Below, one piece after another: positions 31,817 to 42,479 of a stretch of 64,000 nucleotides of DNA (within the stretch, counting starts at the first letter, position 1; the number at the start of each line of letters is the position of its first letter). Below the pieces are notes generated by a model. The model searched no databases and was not told the DNA's origin. It saw only the letters and a list, made by a program, of their open reading frames with translations. The DNA is from Clarkia xantiana subsp. parviflora (Eukaryota; Streptophyta; Magnoliopsida; Myrtales; Onagraceae): the NCBI GenBank assembly GCA_036873135.1, contig JAPTYO010000002.1, forward strand, positions 49,222,204-49,286,203, given 5' to 3'. The position numbers and the translations under genes are program-made.

Positions 31817-32389
31817 TGTTGGATTACGGGGACGTAATACTACGGAATGCTAAACGTGTACTAGTAAGTAATCTAATTACGCAGCTGAATAATGTACACA
31901 TACCTCAATAGCTTTCCTGCCCAAGAACGTTGTGGAAGGAGTTCTGATCCTCCGGTCGGAACCCGTACAAGTTCTTCGTTAGAAGAAGTCCTATGCGGTA
32001 TAAGCTCCACAGCAAATCCTCTGATCGATTCTTCAACGGGGACATAACCCCGGACTGATGTGCACCGAAAGTCTCAACTAAGGGTGAGAGGGTTTCTCTC
32101 AAGTTCCTCAATGGAGGGACTTATTAATTTTATTGATGTGTTAAAACCCTTAGGAGACCCCCTATATATAGCATTGGTGGAGTGGACAAAAGTCCACTCC
32201 AACCAATGTGGTACATGGTTCGGCCGAACCATGCTAATTAAGGGGGATGCCCAATTTTGGGCCTCCCGTGTCAATTAGGGATTGGGTCTGGCCCAATTAA
32301 CCTAATGTGACAATTACCTAATCAACTTAGGTAATTTCCTTAACATTGACGGGCTACCAATTACGGCGCCACGTTACCACATGCTAACA
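31817..32389 (-). mobile_element. Element D 5' LTR
   Basis: Same length as the left copy. The primer site (31804-31815) lies immediately to its left. Confidence 0.88.
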
Positions 32390-32640
32390 TTATTTTCACG
32401 AGACAGGCTCTCGGAGGGCACATATTATTTTCACGAGACAGGCTCTCGGAGGGCACAAATTATTTCACGAGACAAGATCTCGGAGGGCGCATAATTTTTT
32501 CACGAGACAGGCTCTCGGAGGGCACATATTATTTCACGAGATAGGCTCTCGGAGGGCGCATAATATTTCACGAGACAGGTTCTCAGAGGGCGCAAAATTT
32601 TATCACGAGACAGGCTCTCGGAGGGCACAGAAAGTGGCAT
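32390..32640. repeat. Element E minisatellite, 36-bp unit, right part
   Basis: About seven further copies of the same unit resume after element D, starting with the duplicated ttatt. The sequence from 32640 to 32930 is non-coding and unremarkable. Confidence 0.9.
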
Positions 32641-32933
32641 GCACTTGGTTGTTGTATCTAAGTAAGGAGTCTGTGGCGATAGTGCTATCTCATACTTAGA
32701 AAATATTTTGATGAACATCTACTTCATTGAAAATATTCATGCATTATACACAAGGTGGATGTTGTTGGTAGTCCAGAACATCCTTTAGGGAAAACAATAA
32801 GTAGTAAAAGAGTTGGAGAAACTTCATGATTTTTCCGCCTCGAGAGTTGTTATGAAAGACTAGAAACATAGACATGCATTAAACGAAATATAAAACCAAG
32901 GATATGGTTGTTTCATTGATGAAGTTCCTTTAG

Positions 32934-33594
32934 TGTGTGGTGGATGTCTCCGGTGCTATGTATTCTTTCAGTTCTCCCTTGTAGATCGTCTCTTCAATCT
33001 CAACTTTCAACACCATGCAATCATTTTTTTTGTGGCCCCACGTACCATGGTAGTCACACCATCCTCTTGTGTCTTTTTCAAGGAAGGCCTCGCTTCTTCC
33101 TTGCATTCTGGCAGCTCCTTGCTCAGGTGTTTCTTAAAAAGCTCTTCAACTTGCACCTTAAGGGGTGTGAAGTTGAAATTTACACCCCCTCCTTGCATGT
33201 ATGCTTCCTTCTCATCTTTGAATGCTTCGCCATGCTGCCCCTTTTCTTTCTCGAATGCCTTGTCCAACTTTTCTTTAAGTTCGTGCATCGTGCTTGTCAT
33301 CACCACATCATAATGACCTTCGAAGGCCTCAAAGGAGGTTGGATGCGTGTTTCTAAGGAAATCTCTTACAGCCTCCCTTCTTGTTACCTCCATGTCGGCC
33401 CCGTATTCCACGAACCTTTTGAAGTAACTTGCAATGGACTCTCCTGGCATTTGTTTTACATCCTCCATGTGTCTGAAGCCACTTTCAATTGCTCTTCTTG
33501 CTCGTCTTCCTTTTTCGTTATCCGGCTGCCAGGGTATGCTTGTTACCCTTACCACCCTATCACCTCCTGTTCTCTTGGCCAAACTTCCAAACAT
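32934..33594 (-). pseudogene. Element E second Gag-like frame downstream of the protease
   Basis: A 195-codon frame starts with ATG at 33594, immediately after a TAG that ends the protease, in the same frame. It contains a Gag-core-like segment (MEDVKQMPGESIASYFKRF, VRDFLRNTHPTSFEAFEG), a Lys/Glu-rich part, and then, after a frame change at a run of A near 33020-33030, a knuckle-like end (YHGTWGHKKNDCMVLKVEIEE) resembling the CX2HX4HX4C region of Tat-type Gags. RT would be expected here. Its source may be a different Gag acquired by recombination. I do not know whether it is made as a separate protein or by read-through. Confidence 0.6.
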
Positions 33595-35227
33595 CTACTT
33601 GATTAGGCGGAGTGTAACTCCTATCCTTTGCTTTTTGTAACCTGCCTTTTTTCTCTCCCATCTTTGATAGTTCTTATTTCGTCTACCCCTTGTCGTTACC
33701 ATTGCCACTAAGTCTGATTGATGTGATATGCGTCTCATGGAGTTGGCGTAACACTTCCTTGCGGTGCGTTGATCACCCAGGACTTCTCCTACTCTGCTCT
33801 CAGTGATGTACTTCATTTTCTGATGCACTGTTGAAGGCACAATCTCGTATGGGTTTTTGTGGTTCTACCTAAGATTCTGTTGTAGGCTCCTAAGTTTTCC
33901 ACTACCATAAAGGTCACATTTATCCTCAGTTGTGTCCATCCTTGACCCAATGTTACTAGTAAGGTTATCATACCCTAAGGGTAGCTTGTCGCTCATGAGA
34001 ATCCGACTAGGGGAAAATTCACCGGCTTGAGATCTGACTTAATTTTTCCTATTTCTTCTAGCACGCGCATCTGTAGTACGTCTGCTGAGCTCCCTCCATC
34101 AACAAGTATTCTTTTCACATCAAATTAACAATGTCCATTGTTATTACTAGAGCATCATCATGCGGGAAGACGATGTGACTCTTATCCTTCTCAGAAAATT
34201 CAATCACCATTTCCTCTTCTTCTCTTGGTCTCTTTCTCCACTTTTTTGTCATATCGATCTTGGAGGCATATACCTCTCTTGCATTTGCATTTGGTCCGCC
34301 TGCCGCTACTCCCCATGTATCATGTTAATCGTTCTCCTTTTTTTAGGTAGAGGATTGTAATCAACATTCTCCTTGCCTTTTTCCCTTTGCGCGGGCCTTG
34401 CGGGTGCGCTGTTGCCCCCGTGATCTACAAATTGCTTCAGCTCTCCTCTTTGTACTGCATTGTTTATACTTAACTTTAAACTAAATCATTCGTTAGTATC
34501 ATGGCCGTGCGCTTCATGGTTGTCACACCATTTTTTGTTTTTCATCTCCTACCATTGGGGCTCTCCATCTTGCTGGGGGTACCCATATTTTCAATTTCCT
34601 CATTTCTCTCAACACGACTGCCGTTGTCGCATTCAATGGTACAAACTTGATTAGATTAATATCCTTTGCTCTCAGCTGCTCGCCTGTCTGGTTCCTTGGA
34701 TGGGGCGGACGCCAGTCTTGTTGTCTGATTGGTTGGCGAGCCTGAGGTAGTTTTCCTCTGTTATGCTTTGTGTTGTCCTCATTTGTGGTCTGAATCTTTT
34801 CCCTCTTGCTTATTCTATGTCTTTCCAGATCTATGTGTGTTTTCACCCTCGATGCCAACTCCTCCAATGTGCTTGCGGGTTTCTTAACCATTTTTTCTGC
34901 CAAGGTTGAGCCAAAGCGGCCAAGGTTCCTTATGAAAGCCCTTATGACTTCGCCCTCAGTTATGTCCCCTTGTATATCAGCTAGGTACTGATTGAACCTT
35001 GTGTAATAGTTTGCCAGCGTCTGCTCATGCTCTTGTTTCACATCGTCAAGCGAACTTGTTCCCTTGAGCAACTTCCTTTCTCCTAAGTAGCTTTGGAGGA
35101 ACTTTTCTTTCAGTTGTGCCCATGAATGGATGATCTCATTTGGTAGGCTGAAAAACCAGTGCGATGCTACCCCTGACAAAGTATTTGGGAACAACAGTAC
35201 CTTGTAGCGATCATCAGTTGTCCTACC
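33595..35227 (-). pseudogene. gag-pro: Element E Gag core, knuckle and protease
   Basis: This is the part left of the F insertion. Gag core (35227-34523): NTLSGVASHWFFSLP, EQTLANYYTRFNQYL, TLEELASRVKTHIDLE. A knuckle region lies near 34500 (NHEAHGHDTNE) and the protease active site VDGGSSADV near 34115-34090. The last part (33840-33595) has PSTVHQKMKYITES and VLGDQ, the C-terminal protease signature of B, and ends at TAG 33595-33597. Several frame changes between 34523 and 33850 mark it as decayed. Confidence 0.78.
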
Positions 35228-36003
35228 TGTTGGGATCAAAATGACGTGGCCTTGAACTTCGGGGAATGGACTTCCAAGTATCGCCTCGGACTTAGCTCTC
35301 TCGAACGCTAAGTTTTCCTCTAAGAGGTTATGTGGGGCGAGAACCTGAAAAAGGGGTGGGGATGGCCCCTGATTCCACTCCGAAGTTTAAGTCAATAATG
35401 GATTTGAGAGTAATAATATATGAACGTATTTAGAACTGACTGAATGTAATGAAGTAAATAGAAATAGTCCCTATTTATAGTTATAGGGATAAGTTACCGA
35501 CTTTATATGGCGGTTACCCTCCTTGGGGGGTTTCTCTTCAGAGTCGGTCAAGCAGGTGACAAGCAGGTCGCCACCTCATCTTTACTTCTAGAGGAAGGTT
35601 TCCTCTGATGATGGTTGAAGCAGGTCGCCACCTGTGTTTACTTCCGGAGGAAGGTTTCCTCTGATGATAGTGACAAGCAGGTCGCCACCTGTCTTTACCT
35701 TCGAAGGAAGGTTTCTTCTGATGATAGTGACCAGCAGGTCGCCACCTGTGTTTACTTCCGGAGGAAGGTTTCCTCTGATGATAGTGACAAGCAGGTCGCC
35801 ACCTGTCTTTACCTTCGAAGGAAGGTTTCTCCTAGTGGTGGGCAGTCGTACTTTGGAAGTTGACTTTTTCATAAGTTGTCGTCGACCTTTTATCCCTATC
35901 TCGTTAAGATGAGTCAGAAAGGTCGACGACTCTTCTTTTCCTGCCCTTTGAACGTACTCGAATCTTGTGCTTAATGGCGAGTTTAATCAATCATAACCCA
36001 ACA
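35228..36003 (-). mobile_element. Element F 3' LTR
   Basis: 776 bp, tgttgggatcaaaatgacgt...ataacccaaca. It includes five 57-bp direct repeats (starting 35594, 35650, 35707, 35764, 35821) with gaaggtttcctctgatgata and caggtcgccacctgt; these lie in the U3 part upstream of the TATA box (about 35468-35480). The following bases cttgccccccg (36004-36014) are the polypurine tract on the minus strand. Confidence 0.9.
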
Positions 36004-36076
36004 CTTGCCCCCCGTGTCTAATTTTGACTCCATCTTAGAGTTAACTCCTGTAAGTCTTCTGTAAGCTCCGGTGACC

Positions 36077-37456
36077 ATGGCTGATTCCCCTTCTTCAGGT
36101 ACTTTTGAGGGGATTCTTATTTTTATTTTCACTGAATACCTTTTTTCGACGACTTTTTATCAACGTGGATTATTCTTTCCAGACTTTATAAAGATGATTC
36201 TGCAGAACCACCTTCGAGCTAAGGAGGAGGTCCCAATCTCTTCAGTTATGGCGAGTACCTCCTCGGCTCCTGATCCGGTAGTTAATCGGGGGGCTTCTTT
36301 CGATATTCCTATTGATTTTGACGCCAATCTTCCTGTTGAACCTTCACCGCCATACTCCTCCCAAGGTAAGGCAAAAAGTATTGCTTGCCGCTCGAGTCGG
36401 GACAGGGGCGGCGATTCTTGGCGAAGGAGGAGACAAGGAGGAAGTTCCTCTTCTTCCTCGACTTCAAAATCTTCACCTCACGTTGATAAGCCAACTTCGT
36501 TATCTTCTCCTCCTGAGGTATCTTCCAGTGGTTTTCCGAGTTACGAGGGTCCTCCCTTCAACTGGGATATGTTGTTGAATCCTGTTGTGGATCCAAACAA
36601 GAATTGGGATCCTCTCCGATCTTTGCAGGGATATTCTCTCAAAGAGGGATATTCATTCGTTGGCTCCAATCTGGCACTTTACTTATTGAATGCTTCCGTT
36701 CCCCCTCAAGATCGTCTTCGTCTGGGAACGGATCCTGAGGATGTGGAAAAAGTTGCTCGCCTTTTTCTCTCAAAACAGGCTGAGGTAAGGGCGGCCCTCT
36801 AATAAAATCATCAAGTTTATTCTTTATTCACTTCATTAAATAGTTCATCCGTTTCTTTTTCATAGATCTCCCGAGACTCCCTTCAGCTTTCTCGCTTGAT
36901 AATCGATCTTCTCGAGGAGTTATAAGCGTCTAAGAAAAATTAGACTTCTGTGCCCTCAGCAATTGTGACTGAAGTTCAAAGCCTCCAAGAGGAGAATGCT
37001 AAGTTGAAAGAGGACCTCAAACTAGCAGATGAGACCTCTTCCCTTTTGCGGCGTGATCTTCATAAGTGCGAGGAATCCTTACAGAGTTCCATCGCTTTGA
37101 TGAAGGAGCATCATTATTTATTGGAGAGAAAGAAAAAGGAGAAGGATAACTTTCAAGTCGAGAATACGGTATTGGGGGCAAGAGTCGACGTGTTGTTAAA
37201 GGAAGTGTCGGCCTTGAGGAAATCTGCAGCTACGGCCGTGGAGCATTACAAGGCGAGTTCTGCTTTTGCATCTGATATCACCGTAGCTGCTTCCGACTTG
37301 CTCTTCCCATCTCTAAAGGAGATTGTGGCCAATTTAAGAGCATATCAACCTGACTTTCCTTTTTCTCGAGTTCCTCTTCTTCAGCAATATTTACAAATTC
37401 CTACTGAAGAGCACGATAATTTTGTTGCCTCCTCCGGGGGAGAAGGGGCTTTGTAA
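36077..37456 (+). pseudogene. Element F antisense gene, N-terminal domain deleted
   Basis: Proposed exons are 36077-36098 (ATG..TCTTCAG, donor gtactt), 36183-36784 and 36866-37456. The first intron is 84 bp and leaves the frame open. The protein has a Ser/Pro-rich part, the segment WDPLRSLQGYSLKEGYS..LALYLLNASVPPQD also seen in G, and a long coiled coil (EVQSLQEENAKLKEDLKLA...). The RFPFC/FRxLC family block present in B, E and G is missing. No TATA box is seen in the 73 bases between LTR and ATG. Two stops at about 36923-36943 break the last exon. Confidence 0.6.
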
Positions 37457-37685
37457 ACATTTACCTACTAGTGCTTTTCTTTCTTAAGAACGAGCTCAGT
37501 TGTAATAGACTTTTATAAAAGATTATTGTATGATTTCTAGCTTATGTCGTTCTTCACTAGAATTCGTGTTTAATGATTTATTTTGGGAATCGTAAATATT
37601 CATAACTTTTGATAATCATAGGACATACCTCAACTTCGTCATTTTTAGGCGAAAAATACTAATTCGTTGAAGCTTCCTCCGTTGG
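37457..37685. other. Spacer of element F, no gene seen
   Basis: AT-rich sequence between the antisense gene and the tandem array. It probably holds the 3' untranslated region of the antisense gene. Confidence 0.5.
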
Positions 37686-38395
37686 AGGAGGTCGATTTTG
37701 ATCGAATTGTCGCCGCACCTAGGCTTTAGTCGCCATTTTGGGTACATAATGGTCGACGACCGATTTGGAGGTCTTCGATCGAATTGTCGCCGTACCTAGG
37801 CTTTAGTCGCCATTTTGGGCACATAATGGTCGACAACCGATTTGGAGGTCTTCGATCGAATTGTCGCCGCACCTAGGATTTAGTCGCCATTTTGGGCACA
37901 TAATGGTCGACAACCGATTTGGAGGTCTTCGATCGAATTGTCGCCGCACCTAGGCTTTAGTCGCCATTTTGGGCACATAATGGTCGACAACTGATTTGAA
38001 GGTCTTCGATCGAATTGTCGCCGCACCTAGGCTTTAGTCTCCATTTTGGGCACATAATGGTCGACAACCGATTTGGAGGTCTTCGATTGAATTGTCGCCG
38101 CACCTAGGCTTTAGTCGCCATTTTGGGCACATAATGGTCGACAACCGATTTGGAGGTCTTCGATCGAATTGTCGCCGCACCTAGGCCTTAGTCGCCATTT
38201 TGGGCACATAATGGTCGACAACAGATTTGGAGGTCTTCGATCGAATTGTCGCCGCACCTAGGCTTTAGTCTCCATTTTGGGCACATAATAGTCGACAACT
38301 GATTTGGAGGTCTTCGATCGAATTTTCGCCGCACCTAGGCTTTAGTCGCCATTTTGGGCACATAATGGTCGACAACCGATTTGGATGGCGCAAGT
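37686..38395. repeat. Element F tandem array, 77-bp unit
   Basis: About nine copies of the 77-bp unit, on the opposite strand relative to C (spacing of ggtcgac at 37751, 37828, 37905, 37982). It sits between the converging antisense gene and gag-pro. There is no 53-bp array here, unlike C and H. Positions 38396-38538 repeat the spacer seen at 29080-29165 in C. Confidence 0.92.
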
Positions 38396-38538
38396 CGAGG
38401 ATGATAATATCGAAATGATTTCTTTATAAAGAAAATAGATCTCGTGGGACCATTTCATTCATCATTTCCTGAATATTACATCAAAAAGGAAAGCTTGTCA
38501 TTAGTTATAACAAAAATAGGTACCTATCACAAAACTTA

Positions 38539-39196
38539 CTATGACTTCTCTGATCGTTGTGTCGTCGTATGATAGCAGTATCGCGCTATGGCCTGATCTC
38601 CTTGAACTTCACCGATTCCCCAAGGCGTCGAGAATTTCATTACTTGATGCGCCGTTGAAGGGATGATGCGGTAAGGATTGAGAGTAGTTCTCCCAATGAT
38701 GGCGTTGTAGGATGAAACTGCATCAACCACTACGAAAAGTATATCCACTTGTAAGGTCTTGTCTCCTCCCAAGACGGTGATTAGTCGAATGGCACCCAAG
38801 GATAAATAGTTTCTCCTGCTAAGCCTGTTAAAGGAAAATCGACTTTCTTCAGATCCTTTTTGGAGAAACCTAGTTGTAAGAATGCTTGGTAAAAGAGAAT
38901 ATCCGTCGAGCTTCCACCAGAGCATCTTCATGTTGTTGATCTATTTTTGCAAGATCGTTGATCGTAAAACTAATGGTCTCGAGGTCAGGTTCCCGAGGTC
39001 TCTTCCCCATTACTGCTGCTGTGGATATTTGTGCAGCGTACACTTCCCGAGCTGAATTTGTTCCTCCTCCTGCAACGAATCCTCCGGCAATGAAATTTAT
39101 CGTTCTTGGAGCGGGATGGTCGGGTGGAGGGGATCGAAAGTCTTCCCTTGGGCTTCGATCCCGCTTTTTTTGGAATATTGGAGGCCTTCTCGACAA
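38539..39196 (-). pseudogene. pro: Element F protease
   Basis: The linker TINFIAGGFVAGGGTNSARE (39196-38870 frame) leads into a damaged active-site region near 38900; the DSGSS motif of C is deleted or garbled here. The C-terminal part (38931-38539) has DFPL-like and YPW.. segments, YNAIIGRTTLNPYRI and VQGDQ. The frame ends near 38539 with no RT after it, as in C. Confidence 0.7.
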
Positions 39197-40561
39197 ATTT
39201 CAACAGTTTGCCCCTTTGTATATGGGCTTCTATATCTTTATTTAGGACGATACACTCTTTTGTGTCGTGCCCCCGTGTTTGATGGTAACGACAATAGGCG
39301 CTCATTTGGTGGCCCATCAGGTTCCTCTTTATGGGTGGCGGGTGGCTAAGGCGAAGCTTTTCCATTTCCTGGAGTACCACCGCTACATTGTGTGTAAGAG
39401 GAGTGAACTTTCCTGGATAAGAGTTAGGATTTCTTATTCCTGGACGGTTTCCAGGTCGGAAGTTCCCCTCTCGTCTTCCTTCCTTTTTAGGGAGTCGAGA
39501 AACGGAGCCTTCTTCGGATTTTGTTGGCACGACTTGGCGCTTGATTTCTCGAGGTGACTTCTCGTGTGATCTTTCTAGATCTATGTACTTCTTCACCTTC
39601 TTGGCGAGGGCATCAATCTTTCTCACCGGCTTCATCACCATGTTGTCCTTCAGAGCTTGGCTCTGCGTCCTAAGACCTCTCCAGAAGGTCCTGATCAACT
39701 CGCCATCCGTGGCGTCTTCATTTAACTGTTTGAGTATCTTATGGAACCTAGTATAATAATTGGCCAAGTTTTCATCAGAACCTTTTTCAATTTTATCTAG
39801 AAAATCCATACTCTTTAGGCGCTGTCTTTTTCCTCTATGGCCTTCGATGAACTTAGCCTTCAGTTCCTCCCATGAATCGATCGAGTTGTCGGGAGGCCAT
39901 ATAACTAACTAGGTGTCTCTTCTTTCAACGTAGTTGGGAAGAGGGCTGCATAGTGATCCGGAGTTGCCCCTCTTCCCAGGAGGGAAGAGTTATGGGCGTT
40001 GATGTGTAGAACAGGATCTCCTTCGCCTGTGTAGTCGTCGATGTTCCTCGCAAAGACTTGCGGAGGAACTCGAGTGTTGAACAACCTTTTAGAGAAAGGA
40101 TGGGAGGTACGATCGCGAACAATCAGCAAATCGTTCGTCCCCCTTCTCTTTTTCTCTAACAACTCTTCCACCTGTCCCATAGTGAATAGGACAGGTTCTT
40201 TGCTCGCCAGTTTTCCTTCAGGAGTCTTAGGAATTTCTTTCTCAAGGGGTTCTTTCTCCTGGATTTTTATGGTGGACGCCACCTTCTCCCTTTGGAAAGT
40301 TTCTGGAGCGGGTGCCTTTTCGGGGATGGTGCCCGCCTGGGCTTGATTCCAAAAGGTTATGAAGGCCGCCAATACTTCTTGGGGGACAGCCGGGGGGACT
40401 GTCCTTACTTCTTCTGGATTTGGTAATGATTTGGAATGACTGAGATTTCCATCATTACCTCCGCCATTAACTTGTGGAATGGACGGATCTTCTCTGGTGA
40501 TTGGCTTCGAGGTGGTAGGATCCGCTGGGGGATTATTTCCTTCCACCGGGAAGTTGGACAT
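38985..40561 (-). pseudogene. gag: Element F Gag
   Basis: It starts at ATG 40561 (MSNFPVEGNNPPADP). The frame to 39905 has TSHPFSKRLFNTRVPPQ and DDYTGEGDPVLHI; a second frame (39809-38985) has GSDENLANYYTRFHKIL, DATDGELIRTFWRGL and an intact CX2HX4HX4C knuckle (CRYHQTRGHDTKEC). A frame change lies between 39905 and 39809. This is the best-preserved Gag of the C/F/H group. Confidence 0.85.
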
Positions 40562-40601
40562 CTTGTTGCTTCTCTAGAGGTCACGACTTTTTGATCGGAT
40601 T

Positions 40602-40620
40602 TTCCACAGACGACTCCAAA
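40602..40620 (-). promoter_or_regulatory. Element F primer-binding site, degenerate
   Basis: ttccacagacgactccaaa reads TTTGGAGTCGTCTGTGGAA on the minus strand. It differs from the TGGCGCCGTC form at two positions, so this copy may no longer prime. Confidence 0.65.
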
Positions 40621-41275
40621 TGTTGGGATCAAAATGACGTGGCCTTGAACTTCGAGGAATGGACTTCCAAGTATCACCTCGGACTTAGCTCTCTCGAACG
40701 CTAAGTTTTCCTCTAAGATGTTATGTGAGGCGAGAACCTGAAAAACGGGTGGGGATGGCCCCTGATTCCACTCCGAAGCTTAAGTCAGTAATGAATTTGA
40801 GAGTAATAATATATGAACGTATTTAGAACTGACTGAATGTAATGAAGTAAATAGAAATAGTCCCTATTTATAGGGATAAGTTACCGACTTTATATGGCGG
40901 TTACCCTCCTTGGGGGGTTTCTCTTCAGAGTCGGTCAAGCAGGTGACAAGCAGGTCGCCACCTCATCTTTACTTCTAGAGGAAGGTTTCCTCTGATGACG
41001 GTTGAAGTAGATCGCTACCTGTTTTACTTCCGGAGGTAGGTTTCCTCTGATGATAGTGACAAGCAGGTCGCCACCTGTCTTTACCTTTGAAGGAAGGTTT
41101 TTCCTAGTGGCGGGAAGTCGTACTTTGGAAGTCGACTTTTTCATAAGTTTTCCTCGACCTTTTATCCCTATCTCGTTAAGATGAGTCAGAAAGGTCGACG
41201 ACTCTTCTTTTCCTGCCCTTTGAACGTACTCGACTCTTGTGCTTAATGGCGAGTTTAATCAATCATAACCCAACA
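40621..41275 (-). mobile_element. Element F 5' LTR
   Basis: 655 bp, shorter than the left copy because only two to three of the 57-bp U3 repeats remain (about 40970-41110). It is followed by the duplicated ctacc. Confidence 0.9.
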
Positions 41276-42460
41276 CTACCCAAGAGAGAAGCTTCGTGTT
41301 GTTGGATGTGCTCCAAGGGGTCACTGTTGCCATTATACTTTTCTATCCTTATCATAAGTAACACGTCTGGCACTTTATTGTTCTCCAACTCCCTTGTAAA
41401 GGGGTGACTTGTGCTATCACTCAACCAGTGCAATCCATTATTCTTAGATTCATTCATCCTTTTCGCTATCATCACCTCTATATCTTCTTGAGTTAGCATC
41501 ACTGGTGACATACTATAATTTCTTTGAGATTCACCATAGCTCATCACCGGGCTTGCAGGGATTCCGTGTCCGTGATGATATGGACTGTATGTGTGTCGCG
41601 GATATCCCTGTTGAGGTGGATGTTGAAACTCTTGTCTCCTTGGTAGCTAAGGCTGTGTGTTATCCCTTAATGGAGTGTATGTCCATGCACTTTGCGATGC
41701 TTGGTGTTTCCCTGGAGGCATGGACTGTTGCGTTTCCTTTGGGAGTGGTACTTGCTCATTCCTTTCTTGATTTCCACGATGCCCTGTTGGAGGGCGTGTG
41801 TGTTTCTCTTCCTCCAGAAACTGCTCTGCTTGTTGGTATTGCTCTGCCTGCGGATGTCGCTCCACTTGTGGATATTAATTCGCCTGCGGGTGTTGCTCCG
41901 CTTGCGTATACTGCCTCTGTTGCCTGTTTTTCAAAGCCTCCCTATAAGCCAACAACTCCTCTAACGCGTGAACCCCGGAGTCACTGTTTGTGCTCCTTGC
42001 GAATACATTTGCCTTGTATTGGTGGTATGAGCCCGGTTGTTGTTTCCTGGCATGCCTTGTGTTGGCATTCCATATGGATACTCCTGAGGGTGTGTTCCAT
42101 AGTGGTACCCCTGTGGAGGTGCCGTATATTGATATCATTGGGACGGAACTCCTTGTTGCACACTCTGCCAATGTGGCCGTCGAGCCATGGGGGTCGAAGC
42201 TGTGGAAGAATCAGCCCCAGCTGGGCCTGACAGTCCTCCTTGGTTGTTTGCCTGAGGTGCTTGTGGGGTTGTCTGACATGTGGTGGGTACATGCTGCTCC
42301 TGCTGGGTAGGTTGTCTTACCGGGGGTACGGGCTGTCATGGTGGATGCGCAGGCTGCCCTCCTTGATTGTTTGGCGGCCTGTTGTTCCCCGGTGGACGGT
42401 TGTCCCTAGATGGCAGACTTTTTTTCATTGATCTCGTGATAGCCAGGCTTTTTGTTCAAA
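41276..42460 (-). pseudogene. gag: Element E Gag N-terminal part
   Basis: This is the right part of gag, separated from the core by F. The frame 41547-41276 has SDSTSHPFTRELENNKVP and EKYNGNSDPLEHI, corresponding to TSHPFxKR...GDPVRHI in the other Gags. Upstream frames (41865-41647, 42171-41875, 42292-41981) are Gln/Pro-rich with PQAEQ-type repeats and need at least two frame changes to join. The start codon cannot be fixed. Confidence 0.65.
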
Positions 42461-42477
42461 ACCCACGGACGGCGCCA
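42461..42477 (-). promoter_or_regulatory. Element E primer-binding site
   Basis: Reads TGGCGCCGTCCGTGGGT on the minus strand, two bases from the 5' LTR. It is the same site type as in B, C and H. Confidence 0.78.
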
Positions 42478-42479
42478 AG

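Larger units (their letters stand above)
25199..32389 (-). mobile_element. Element D: non-coding LTR retrotransposon with tRNA-iMet primer site
   Basis: Two LTRs of exactly 573 bp (25199-25771, 31817-32389) are flanked by the duplication ttatt (25194-25198, 32390-32394). The primer site next to the right LTR reads TGGTATCAGAGC on the minus strand, matching the 3' end of plant initiator tRNA-Met, so it reads right to left. The internal DNA (25772-25847 and 30959-31816) is AT-rich with no coding region; it looks like a LARD-type element or a deletion product. The LTRs differ by roughly 5% by eye. It inserted into the minisatellite of E and was itself hit by element C. Confidence 0.88.
35228..41275 (-). 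mobile_element. Element F: non-autonomous gag-pro element with antisense gene remnant
   Basis: LTRs 35228-36003 and 40621-41275 are flanked by the duplication ctacc (35223-35227, 41276-41280). From right to left: 5' LTR, degenerate primer site, gag, protease, 77-bp tandem array, then on the plus strand a truncated antisense gene, polypurine tract and 3' LTR. RT, RNase H and integrase are absent. It inserted into gag of E. It is the sister of C, but C has no antisense gene. Confidence 0.9.

Noticed and set aside
33007..35239. Plus-strand frames over 32935-34654 as host genes
   Set aside because: They are shadows of the minus-strand Gag and protease of element E.
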